A DNA stretch of 64,000 nucleotides from an uncultured Carboxylicivirga sp. (GTDB lineage: Bacteria > Bacteroidota > Bacteroidia > Bacteroidales > Marinilabiliaceae): the NCBI RefSeq assembly GCF_963668385.1, contig NZ_OY764327.1, positions 6,207,091 to 6,271,090 on the forward strand, read 5' to 3'. This document shows, in pieces, positions 54,622 to 60,836 of this stretch. How positions within the stretch are numbered: position 1 is the stretch's first letter; every line of letters starts with the position of its first letter. The notes beneath the pieces were generated by a model that did not search any database, was not told where the DNA came from, and saw only the letters and a list, made by a program, of their open reading frames with translations. The translations under genes and the position numbers were made by a program.

Positions 54622-54649
54622 GCTTATATCAGATCAATATATACTCCAC

Positions 54650-54682
54650 AAAATGCCGACGCAATAATTTGTTCGGCATTTT
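54650..54682 (+). terminator. Terminator of the NigD-like gene
   Basis: AAAATGCCGA, 13-base loop, TCGGCATTTT, then GTTTAT: a symmetric stem 28 bases after the stop. Confidence 0.7.
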
Positions 54683-54759
54683 GTTTATCCTACAACTTTC
54701 TACTAATTAAAAGATTAATAATAAAACGTTATTTTTTTACATTTTTTAAGTCTTTTAGT

Positions 54760-54791
54760 TTTGTAGTAAAGACTCAATTTACCTATATTTG
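54760..54791 (+). promoter_or_regulatory. Promoter of tRNA-Arg
   Basis: TTTG (54760-54763), exactly 20 bases, then TATATTTG (54784-54791). This is the full Bacteroidota consensus with ideal spacing. Transcription would start near 54798, about 39 bases before the tRNA. Confidence 0.8.
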
Positions 54792-54812
54792 CACCGCATT
54801 TGAGCCAAGGGG

Positions 54813-56477
54813 CTACACAAAAATGCTAACAATATTGGTTTCGTAGCTTAATTGGATAGAGCACCTGGTTACGGCCCAGGAGGTTGCAGGTTCGAGTCCT
54901 GCCGAGATCACCAAAGCGGGGATTTTGTCATTATTGATGAAATCCCCTTTTTTATGTCCTTCTGTGTACCTTGCCAGTTCAGGGATTAGAGAGAAAAAAG
55001 AATTTACACGAGGGGTTCGAACTTGGTTGTTTTCGTGATTGTAGTAAATTCCTTCGGGGAATAGCATTTTTTGGAATACTTTCTTACTGTCAATACTAAG
55101 TGATTCCCACATATTCAATAAATTAGAACTTAATTTAGTGACAAATTTCAAAGCTTTATTGAGGTTCGAACTATAATTGCCCATTGAATTTAATTCCTGC
55201 TCAATTTCGATAATTTCTTTCTCGAATTTAGGCTTAAACTTATTATATAATGAACGGTCTATTTCTCCGATAACAAACCTTTCTTCGATTGCATCCAGTT
55301 TCTTTTGTACTTCACTTTTTTGAGCCTTGAGTTTTTTTGAGTCTTCACTCTTCGATTTGAAAAATACATTCATTTGTTCTGATAGTACGACCTTGATTAC
55401 TTCTTGCTCATCTTTGTCGATATGAAAAGCAGAAACTAAATTCTGAAACATTTGGTGCAATGATTTGGCACTTTTATTCACTCTGCAACCTTTCGTTCTG
55501 CATTTGTAATAGTAAATTCCTTTCTTTTTAACCAAATATCCGGTCATTGGCTTTCCACATTTCTCACACTTTGTAAATACTTTTAATGGCAGGTTCTCAT
55601 TATCTTTGTCATGCACAAAACCATGAACTCTATTTTCCTGTCGAATATTATTTACTTGTAAAAACAAATCACGAGTTACCAAGGGTTCATGTCGTCCTTC
55701 AATAACCTCTCCCGGTAGCATTTTGCTTGTAATTAAACCACAATAAAACGGATTTGTAAATAGGTTGTGTAATCTTTTCTCCGAAATATCAACGCCCAAT
55801 CTTTTTAATTTACGAGATATTTCTGCATTAGGAGTTTGTTTATATGCTTTCCATTCGAAAGCCTTCTTTAATATTTTACCTTCTTCATTTACTACTAAGT
55901 TACGCTCAGTTGCTTTTCCTTTATTCAGGTCAGTATAACCTCTTGGAGCAGCCCAAACCCAATGTCCTTTTATTAGCAGTTCTTTCATTCCGGTTACTAC
56001 CTTGTCCCGCCTCAATTCATTGTCCATTTGCCCTACAAGGAAAAGAATATTTTGTTGAAACGAGCCAGCTGGAGTTGTTGGGTCTAATTCTTGCGTAACT
56101 GCCAATGTAATAATCCCATGCTTTTTGATTAAGTCATTTGCAATAGAAGCTCCATTAATACCTGAGCGAGAAAAGCGTTCATAAGAATATACGATAACGT
56201 AATTAATGCTTTTCGACCTCTTTACAAAGGTTAGCATCCTATTGAATTCTTTACGGTCATCAGTTTTTGCTGATTCGTAAGTTCCACCAAAATAGCCTAC
56301 AACATTTAATCCCCTTCGTTCAGCAAATATTTCGCAATGCTTTTTCTGTGAACCAAGACTTGTATTATCTTCCTGGTCTGCCGATGAAACTCTTGTATAA
56401 ATCACGGCATTATTACCTTCCTTGAATTTTTCAGGGACTTTTGGTGCAAATTGTTGAAAAAGGGATAAGTTGCTCAT
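54813..56477 (-). CDS. Large serine recombinase (integrase) of a mobile element
   Basis: 554 residues. The resolvase domain holds the catalytic Ser31 in IYTRVSSADQ and FSRSGINGAS. The recombinase domain follows (GYTDLNKGKATERNLVVNEE, LHNLFTNPFYCGLI). A zinc ribbon (CEKCGKPMTGY, CRTKGC) and a coiled coil near 370-430 complete the large serine recombinase plan. Residues from about 522 are encoded opposite tRNA-Arg (54837-54913), reading SAGLEPATSWAVTRCSIQLS, and the stop lies in the tRNA leader. The frame also crosses the tRNA terminator hairpin. The native C terminus may therefore have been altered by integration at the tRNA. It is the probable integrase of the element to the right. Confidence 0.9.
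   Translation of the reverse strand: MSNLSLFQQFAPKVPEKFKEGNNAVIYTRVSSADQEDNTSLGSQKKHCEIFAERRGLNVVGYFGGTYESAKTDDRKEFNRMLTFVKRSKSINYVIVYSYERFSRSGINGASIANDLIKKHGIITLAVTQELDPTTPAGSFQQNILFLVGQMDNELRRDKVVTGMKELLIKGHWVWAAPRGYTDLNKGKATERNLVVNEEGKILKKAFEWKAYKQTPNAEISRKLKRLGVDISEKRLHNLFTNPFYCGLITSKMLPGEVIEGRHEPLVTRDLFLQVNNIRQENRVHGFVHDKDNENLPLKVFTKCEKCGKPMTGYLVKKKGIYYYKCRTKGCRVNKSAKSLHQMFQNLVSAFHIDKDEQEVIKVVLSEQMNVFFKSKSEDSKKLKAQKSEVQKKLDAIEERFVIGEIDRSLYNKFKPKFEKEIIEIEQELNSMGNYSSNLNKALKFVTKLSSNLLNMWESLSIDSKKVFQKMLFPEGIYYNHENNQVRTPRVNSFFSLIPELARYTEGHKKGDFINNDKIPALVISAGLEPATSWAVTRCSIQLSYETNIVSIFV
54837..54913 (+). tRNA. tRNA-Arg (anticodon ACG)
   Basis: Cloverleaf read directly. Acceptor GGTTTCG pairs with CGAGATC (two G-U pairs). 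D-arm GCTT/GAGC has loop AATTGGATA. Anticodon stem CCTGG/CCAGG carries loop TTACGGC, with ACG at 54871-54873. The variable loop is AGGTT, T-arm GCAGG/CCTGC has loop TTCGAGT, and CCA is encoded. It reads CGT/CGC/CGA codons after A-to-I editing. It has its own promoter and terminator and looks intact despite the convergent recombinase. Confidence 0.95.
54918..54953 (+). terminator. Terminator of tRNA-Arg
   Basis: GGGGATTT, 14-base loop, AAATCCCC, TTTTTT, starting 5 bases after the CCA end. It lies inside the convergent recombinase frame. Confidence 0.85.
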
Positions 56478-56504
56478 AAACTACATTTTTAGACTTACTC
56501 TCTA

Positions 56505-56512
56505 CAAATATA
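56505..56512 (-). promoter_or_regulatory. -7 box for the recombinase gene
   Basis: Minus-strand TATATTTG, perfect match, 27 bases before the start codon; the -33 position has only TTAT. Confidence 0.45.
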
Positions 56513-56537
56513 CTGATTCCCTGGATTTTACATAACA

Positions 56538-56741
56538 CTACATCTCTTGCTCTACAACTTCTTCCTTTGATAAGGACTCAAGAATTAATAAAGAAAAGGT
56601 TTCAGCGCAATCAAAAAGGTTATTGTAATCCTGTTCTGTAATATCTTTGTATTTATTTCTTCTTTGCAGTTCCTCTATAGGAAGGCGTTGTTTTGCCCTC
56701 TGAGTAGCTTCCTGAATAGTATGTGAATCCGGCTTTTGCAT
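56538..56741 (-). CDS. Small protein of the mobile element, unrecognised
   Basis: 67 residues, soluble, helical, charged (TIQEATQRAKQRLPIEELQR, DYNNLFDCAETFSLLILES). No family recognised. The start at 56741 follows a perfect -7 box by 22 bases. It is the first gene behind the recombinase on the same strand, 60 bases apart. Small accessory or regulatory proteins are common at this place in integrative elements. Confidence 0.55.
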   Translation of the reverse strand: MQKPDSHTIQEATQRAKQRLPIEELQRRNKYKDITEQDYNNLFDCAETFSLLILESLSKEEVVEQEM

Positions 56742-57042
56742 AATTGCTATAAAAATTATGCTACAAACCTATACCTATTGCGTAGTCTGCTCTGGCTGGT
56801 TTTGCTCAGATTTTTTTATAATTGTCTTGAATATGTTAAATGTGGTTATTTTTGTTTGTATTTGTCTATTTGTAAAGTTGCCAATAGTAACTTGATGTGT
56901 GAATTTGCTAAAAGAATTGGCCATTTTATCATATAAATCATTGGTAATATAGCAAGAATTATAGCTTAAGGACTATAAAGAATATTAGAATTAGAACTGT
57001 GTGAATACTAAAAAGAAATTATTTTTAGCACTATTCAATCCC
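56742..57042. other. 301-base gap inside the mobile element
   Basis: Apart from the -7 box at 56764-56771 nothing definite is seen: no hairpin with T-run, no repeat and no convincing frame. The wording is T-rich on the plus strand. Confidence 0.5.
56764..56771 (-). promoter_or_regulatory. -7 box for the 67-residue protein gene
   Basis: Minus-strand TAGGTTTG matches TAnnTTTG and lies 22 bases before the start codon. Confidence 0.4.
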
Positions 57043-57420
57043 TTATAACTCATTCAAGATGTCCAATATTTCATTTAGCACATCTTTTTTTATCAAAGAA
57101 TTTGTCGTTGTAATCTTCCGACGTAGATAATTTTGTGGCACTTGCTTTTTAATAAGCACCTTTGCCAATTTCCCCAAATTAATCAACAATTCTTTTTCAG
57201 GTGATTCACTTTGAAAAAAGTCATTGAGTGTAGCCTTTGAAAAATGACTACTAACGGGATTGTGACATTCTTGCAATCTTGAAAGTGTAATTCTATATTC
57301 ATCCTGCATTTTTTGAAACTCAAGTACAGTTCCCCCGGCATCAGAATGGAGTTGCTTTGCTAAATGACGATAAAGTAGTTTGGCTTGCTCCACATTAGTA
57401 ATACCCTGAAAATACTTCAT
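57043..57420 (-). CDS. J-domain-like protein with HSD in place of HPD
   Basis: 125 residues. The first 45 resemble the end of a J domain: FQGITNVEQAKLLYRHLAKQ, then LHSDAGGTVLEFQKMQDEY. This is the usual Y-R-x-L-A-x-x-x-H-P-D-x-G-G-D pattern of phage and plasmid J-like proteins, with Ser26 replacing the Pro of the HPD triad. The rest is helical with a basic segment (IKKQVPQNYLRRKI). Binding to DnaK would be weakened by the change. The start codon overlaps the stop of the upstream gene in ATGA, so the two are translationally coupled. Confidence 0.6.
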   Translation of the reverse strand: MKYFQGITNVEQAKLLYRHLAKQLHSDAGGTVLEFQKMQDEYRITLSRLQECHNPVSSHFSKATLNDFFQSESPEKELLINLGKLAKVLIKKQVPQNYLRRKITTTNSLIKKDVLNEILDILNEL

Positions 57421-57650
57421 AGCTGTTCAAATTCTTCAAGTGATATACTAAAGTGTTCCAGGATTAAAAGGAGTTGTTGTTTGTTGTAATAATGGCATCT
57501 GGTATTTCCGGCATTTGCAATTTGTTCTTTTAACGGAGGGCAAATTTCAATTTCACATCTGAGTTGCTGCATTGCCGACCTTACAGAAATACTATTGGGA
57601 TATAACTTTTTTACAATGTCTTGTTTTAATATTGTTCTTCGTATTATCAT
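57417..57650 (-). CDS. DUF4248-like small protein
   Basis: 77 residues from the ATG at 57648-57650; the frame is open to a TTG at 57692 but the family pattern begins here. KKLYPNSISVRSAMQQLRCE, then CPPLKEQIANAG and LLLILEHFSI, resemble DUF4248, a small domain family common in Bacteroidota mobile elements and probably DNA-binding. It overlaps the J-like gene by 4 bases. A good promoter lies at 57747-57779, giving a leader of about 90 bases. Confidence 0.55.
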   Translation of the reverse strand: MIIRRTILKQDIVKKLYPNSISVRSAMQQLRCEIEICPPLKEQIANAGNTRCHYYNKQQLLLILEHFSISLEEFEQL

Positions 57651-57746
57651 ATTTGAAAAATTTTGCGAGAAATGAATAATTTTTTGAAACAAAAAGCATT
57701 TTGAAAAGCATGCGTGGAATTAAACAGGATTTTATTACTAATAAAA

Positions 57747-57779
57747 CAAAGTATATCGTAATAAATCAAAAAACACAAA
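57747..57779 (-). promoter_or_regulatory. Promoter of the DUF4248-like/J-like pair
   Basis: Minus strand: TTTG (57776-57779), 20 bases, then TATACTTTG (57747-57755), which is the -7 consensus with one extra base. Confidence 0.45.
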
Positions 57780-57794
57780 GGGTCTATAAACACG

Positions 57795-57815
57795 AAAAGC
57801 CTCTGTAAGAGGCTT
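57795..57815 (-). terminator. Terminator of the candidate small RNA
   Basis: Minus strand: AAGCCTC, loop TTACA, GAGGCTT, ending in TTTT. No protein gene ends nearby on this strand. Confidence 0.65.
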
Positions 57816-57930
57816 GTTGCAAGTGTTATATGTATTTTTTTAGGCACAATTCATTGTATTACACCCTTTGGTAAACCGTTCTGTAAATATATTAATTTGG
57901 AATTAAATTGGAAAATATTTTCATTATTGA
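57795..57930 (-). ncRNA. Candidate small RNA between a strong promoter and an intrinsic terminator
   Basis: A complete promoter (TTTG-N19-TAGTTTTG, 57935-57965) is followed about 120 bases later by a terminator hairpin (57797-57815) on the same strand. Between them the only frames are a 10-codon one at 57892-57924 and MNCA. So an untranslated RNA of about 135 bases is the simplest reading. A tandem of three GTTAAC palindromes lies 7 bases upstream of the -33 box, so expression is probably regulated. It could instead be a leader with a tiny peptide. Confidence 0.4.
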
Positions 57931-57934
57931 AGGC

Positions 57935-57965
57935 CAAAACTAACTTTGAAAACCAAATACTCAAA
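57935..57965 (-). promoter_or_regulatory. Promoter of the candidate small RNA
   Basis: Minus strand: TTTG (57962-57965), 19 bases, TAGTTTTG (57935-57942), both boxes perfect. Confidence 0.6.
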
Positions 57966-57972
57966 AAAACAC

Positions 57973-58077
57973 GTTAACCGTGTTAACTTTGTTAACTATA
58001 CTTGTAAATAACAGAAATTCTGTCACTTAATGGTTAACAGGCTGTTGATCTCTATGTTAACCTGTGTTAACCATTAA
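57973..58077. repeat. Cluster of six GTTAAC palindromes
   Basis: GTTAAC occurs at 57973, 57982 and 57991 (exact 9-base steps) and again at 58033, 58056 and 58066. The last group includes a 13-base perfect inverted repeat (58027-58039 and 58065-58077) with TTAATGG arms. Three sites lie just upstream of the small-RNA promoter. The pattern suggests cooperative binding by a dimeric element-encoded protein, as operators, iterons or recombination accessory sites. Confidence 0.7.
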
Positions 58078-58102
58078 TTATGCGAAAAAAATGTAATAAA
58101 CG

Positions 58103-58127
58103 AAAAAAGTCGGCTATTCACCGACTT
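58103..58127 (-). terminator. Terminator of the peroxiredoxin operon
   Basis: Minus strand: AAGTCGG, loop TGAATAG, CCGACTT with TTTTTT, 22 bases after the peroxiredoxin stop. Confidence 0.8.
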
Positions 58128-58148
58128 CCTATTTTAGAGAATAAAAGC

Positions 58149-58862
58149 TTACTTTTTTAACACCTTCTTCAAAACTTCGTCTTTATCTAGCTTCTTGGTA
58201 CAGAAGAACCAATCCTTACAATCTATTTCACTATCTTCCATTCTATCTTTTGCTGTACCACATGAACCCGCTGGGCTAATAATCACATCGTCTCCTGGTC
58301 TCCAATCAGCAGGAGTTGCTACTCCAAATTCATCAGCAGCTTGCATTGCAATTAATGCACGGTATAGCTCATCAAAGTTTCTGCCTAAACTTAAAGGATA
58401 ATAAATGATAGCACGAATAATTCCTTTTGGATCAACAAAGAAAACGGCGCGAACAGCTTTAGTTGAATCTTCATTGGGTTGAATCATGCCATATTTCTTA
58501 GCAACATCCATTTTAATATCTTCAATCAAAGGAAAAGTAACTTCTATGTCTTTCATCCCTTTATATTCAATTTTTTCTTTAATGGTGCGTAGCCATGCAA
58601 TATGACTGTACAAGCCGTCAATAGAAAGACCGATAAGCTCACAATTAGCTTCATTGAATTGCTTCTCCATATGAGCAAAAGTCATAAATTCTGATGTACA
58701 TACAGGTGTAAAATCAGCAGGATGGCTGAATAAAATTGACCATTTGCCTTTATAATCTGAGGGGAAATTGATTTCACCTTGTGTGGTTACTGCTTTAAAT
58801 TCCGGTGCAGGGTCACCAATACGTGGCATACTCACTGCTTGTAATTCTTGATTTTCTTCCAT
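58149..58862 (-). CDS. Peroxiredoxin of the Prx6 / archaeal Tpx type
   Basis: 237 residues. The peroxidatic Cys is in FSHPADFTPVCTSEF near residue 50, with the Arg of the family in KAVRAVFFVDPKG. The long C-terminal arm carries further Cys residues (SPAGSCGTAKDRM, IDCKDWFFC), the pattern of thermophile and archaeal enzymes that resolve through C-terminal Cys. It reduces hydrogen peroxide and organic hydroperoxides in the cytosol. It lies 16 bases after a PerR/Fur-type regulator gene on the same strand, so peroxide-regulated expression is likely. Confidence 0.93.
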   Translation of the reverse strand: MEENQELQAVSMPRIGDPAPEFKAVTTQGEINFPSDYKGKWSILFSHPADFTPVCTSEFMTFAHMEKQFNEANCELIGLSIDGLYSHIAWLRTIKEKIEYKGMKDIEVTFPLIEDIKMDVAKKYGMIQPNEDSTKAVRAVFFVDPKGIIRAIIYYPLSLGRNFDELYRALIAMQAADEFGVATPADWRPGDDVIISPAGSCGTAKDRMEDSEIDCKDWFFCTKKLDKDEVLKKVLKK

Positions 58863-58878
58863 TTTTTAATTTTTAAAT

Positions 58879-59304
58879 TCAACATTTATTAAAAGTTCCA
58901 TTTATTTGCAATACAAAATTTTTTAGTTTAAACCCTTTAATGTTTTTTTTCTTGAAATAATCAGTTAACAGCTTGTCAAGTTCTTTATCGTTGTAATCCT
59001 CTATTAAATCACACTCCACACAATACAAATGATGGTGATTTTCCATAATTCCATCGTATCGCATAACTCCATTATCTGTTGTAACCTTCTTGACAAGTTT
59101 ATTTTCGATTAGCGTATCAAGCACTTTGTAAATTGTACCCATCGCAACATTGGGATTTTCCTTTCTCACATATGCGAGTATGTTATCCGCTGTTGGATGA
59201 TTATTAAGCTCATAAACAGCTTTTAACACAGCCATTCGCTGAGGGGTTACTTTTAATCCTTCGCTTTTAATCTTTTCGCTTATTTGTTCTGTCAACTTCT
59301 TCAT
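58879..59304 (-). CDS. Fur/PerR-family peroxide or metal regulator
   Basis: 141 residues from the ATG at 59302-59304; the frame is open to a TTG at 59346. The winged helix is recognisable (VTPQRMAVLKAVYELNNHPT, VRKENPNVAMGTIYKVLDTL). The metal site HHHLYCVECDLIEDY contains the first CxxC. The C-terminal second CxxC is altered: the protein ends INGTFNKC, retaining only one Cys, so the structural zinc site may be incomplete. It precedes peroxiredoxin and probably represses it. Candidate operators lie at 59311-59343 just upstream. Confidence 0.88.
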   Translation of the reverse strand: MKKLTEQISEKIKSEGLKVTPQRMAVLKAVYELNNHPTADNILAYVRKENPNVAMGTIYKVLDTLIENKLVKKVTTDNGVMRYDGIMENHHHLYCVECDLIEDYNDKELDKLLTDYFKKKNIKGFKLKNFVLQINGTFNKC

Positions 59305-59310
59305 TATATA

Positions 59311-59343
59311 ATTTCTTTGCGGAGAAATATTCTTATTAAAGAA
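59311..59343. promoter_or_regulatory. Two inverted repeats upstream of the PerR/Fur gene
   Basis: ATTTCT/AGAAAT (59311-59328, 6-base spacer) and TTCTT/AAGAA (59330-59343, 4-base spacer) lie side by side, 7-39 bases before the start codon. Position and AT-rich dyads suit autoregulation by a Fur-family dimer. Confidence 0.4.
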
Positions 59344-59428
59344 CAAATAAAATTCCGAAATGTTTACGATTTTAATAAGAAAACCGATTTATTTTTTTAA
59401 ATATCCATTTTTTAGAAAACATTTTAGA

Positions 59429-60772
59429 TTATTTGCTTTTTACAATTCTTTTAAAGTAGGTTGTTTCGGTAATTACGCCACAGAGTTGTTGTTTGGCATC
59501 CTTGACTAGCACCTTGTACACATTATTATCTTTCATTTCTTTTCCAATTAATATTAATGGGTCAGTTTCATTGAAAATGAGGATAGGTTTAAGGTCAATA
59601 TCCGATATTTTCTGAGAAATATCTGTGCTGTTGTTTATTATATGGTCAAACAAGTTTCTTGTATTGAGTATACCTATTGGCTTATTAGTTGAGTCCATTA
59701 CTACTAAAGAATGAATATGTTCTTCTTCAAATAATTCAATGGCTTCCTTAATACTTTTATCATCATTTATAGTAAAGACTCCTTTACTCATTACATCACC
59801 AGCTACATCTGGTGGTGCTTGTCCAAATATTACATTGGTAAATTTAACATACCATGCAGCCGATTGCGTTTGAATAATATAAGCTACAGCAATTATTAGC
59901 GCAATTTCCGAACCCTCAGAGCCGAACACAGTCATTGCAATTGCCAATGCAATAGAAAGGTTACGCAAAACACTTCCATATACCAAGGCAATTCCATTTG
60001 CACGTGTAAAGAAATACTTTCCAATAAGAGTACTTATAGCAAAGTTTGCAATATACAATATAGCTAATGGAATGGCATACTTTATTAAAACTGTTGGGTC
60101 GGCAACTATTGACTTTGCTTTTAATGCCATTGCTACAAATACTATACTTAACACTCCAAGAGTAGATATAGGTGGAAATATCTTTTTTATATCTTTTTGG
60201 TATTTAGCCATTCCATACTTTTTTATGATGAATTGCTGAGTTATGTAACCAAATAGCATTGGAAGAAAAACAACCACTATAATTTGTTGAAATACTTTAG
60301 CCAAAGGAATTTCTATTTTTGCACCTAATAAAAGTTGCAAATACAATGGAGTAATTGCAGAACCTAAAATAAGACCTATTACTGTCATTTTTACAGCTTC
60401 TACCATATTACCTTTAGCAAATCCTGTCCAAGAAATAGTCATTCCTGAAGTAGGCAATAAAGAAGTTAACAACAGACCCAGCATTAAAATTGGATTTTCA
60501 GGAAAAAATAAACGACCAAGTATATACCCAATAAAAGGGATTAATATAAAATTAACAAGTTGAGTTGTAACCTGAACTTTATTGTCTCCTTTCGAAAAGA
60601 CTTTTTTAATATTCAAGTTTACCATCATCGGATAAACCATGAGAAATGTCAACGGTAGTATTGTTGTTTTTAATCTTACGGCATCTATGTTTGCACCATA
60701 TATTAAACCAAGCACCATAAAAGCGGGAATCGTAAAAACCAAGTTTTTTTGAAGAAATTGTAATATTTTCAT
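59429..60772 (-). CDS. ACR3/bile-acid-symporter-type transporter fused to a CBS pair
   Basis: 447 residues. Residues 1-315 hold about ten membrane helices of the BASS/ACR3 fold (FLMVYPMMVNLNIKKVF, SLLPTSGMTISWTGFAKGN, GLILGSAITPLYLQLLL, SVLRNLSIALAIAMTVFG). In true ACR3 arsenite pumps the fourth helix carries a conserved Cys; here the position reads TSGMT, so arsenite is doubtful. From about residue 325 two CBS domains follow (VMSKGVFTINDDKSIKEAIE, VVMDSTNKPIGILNTRNL, then NVYKVLVKDAKQQLCGVITE), which usually bind adenine nucleotides. A nucleotide-gated exporter is inferred. It stands between PerR and the disulfide reductase genes. Confidence 0.82.
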   Translation of the reverse strand: MKILQFLQKNLVFTIPAFMVLGLIYGANIDAVRLKTTILPLTFLMVYPMMVNLNIKKVFSKGDNKVQVTTQLVNFILIPFIGYILGRLFFPENPILMLGLLLTSLLPTSGMTISWTGFAKGNMVEAVKMTVIGLILGSAITPLYLQLLLGAKIEIPLAKVFQQIIVVVFLPMLFGYITQQFIIKKYGMAKYQKDIKKIFPPISTLGVLSIVFVAMALKAKSIVADPTVLIKYAIPLAILYIANFAISTLIGKYFFTRANGIALVYGSVLRNLSIALAIAMTVFGSEGSEIALIIAVAYIIQTQSAAWYVKFTNVIFGQAPPDVAGDVMSKGVFTINDDKSIKEAIELFEEEHIHSLVVMDSTNKPIGILNTRNLFDHIINNSTDISQKISDIDLKPILIFNETDPLILIGKEMKDNNVYKVLVKDAKQQLCGVITETTYFKRIVKSK

Positions 60773-60836
60773 ATCTCTCTATTTTTATAGTTTATCACAA
60801 ACGCATGTTTATTACATTTTTTAGATACCTTCAGTG

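Noticed and set aside
56736-56936. 66-residue plus-strand frame in the element gap
   Set aside because: Cys/Leu/Tyr-rich wording without pattern, lies over the promoter of the opposite gene.
57647-57847. 66-residue minus-strand frame starting with GTG
   Set aside because: It crosses the small-RNA terminator and the promoter of the DUF4248-like gene and resembles no protein.
57973-58077. GTTAAC array as a CRISPR
   Set aside because: Repeat unit of 6 bases, spacing of 3 or irregular bases; no repeat of 20-40 bases and no cas genes.
59429-60772. Arsenite efflux pump Acr3
   Set aside because: The conserved Cys of helix 4 is absent and no arsR or arsC gene is nearby, so only the fold is claimed.
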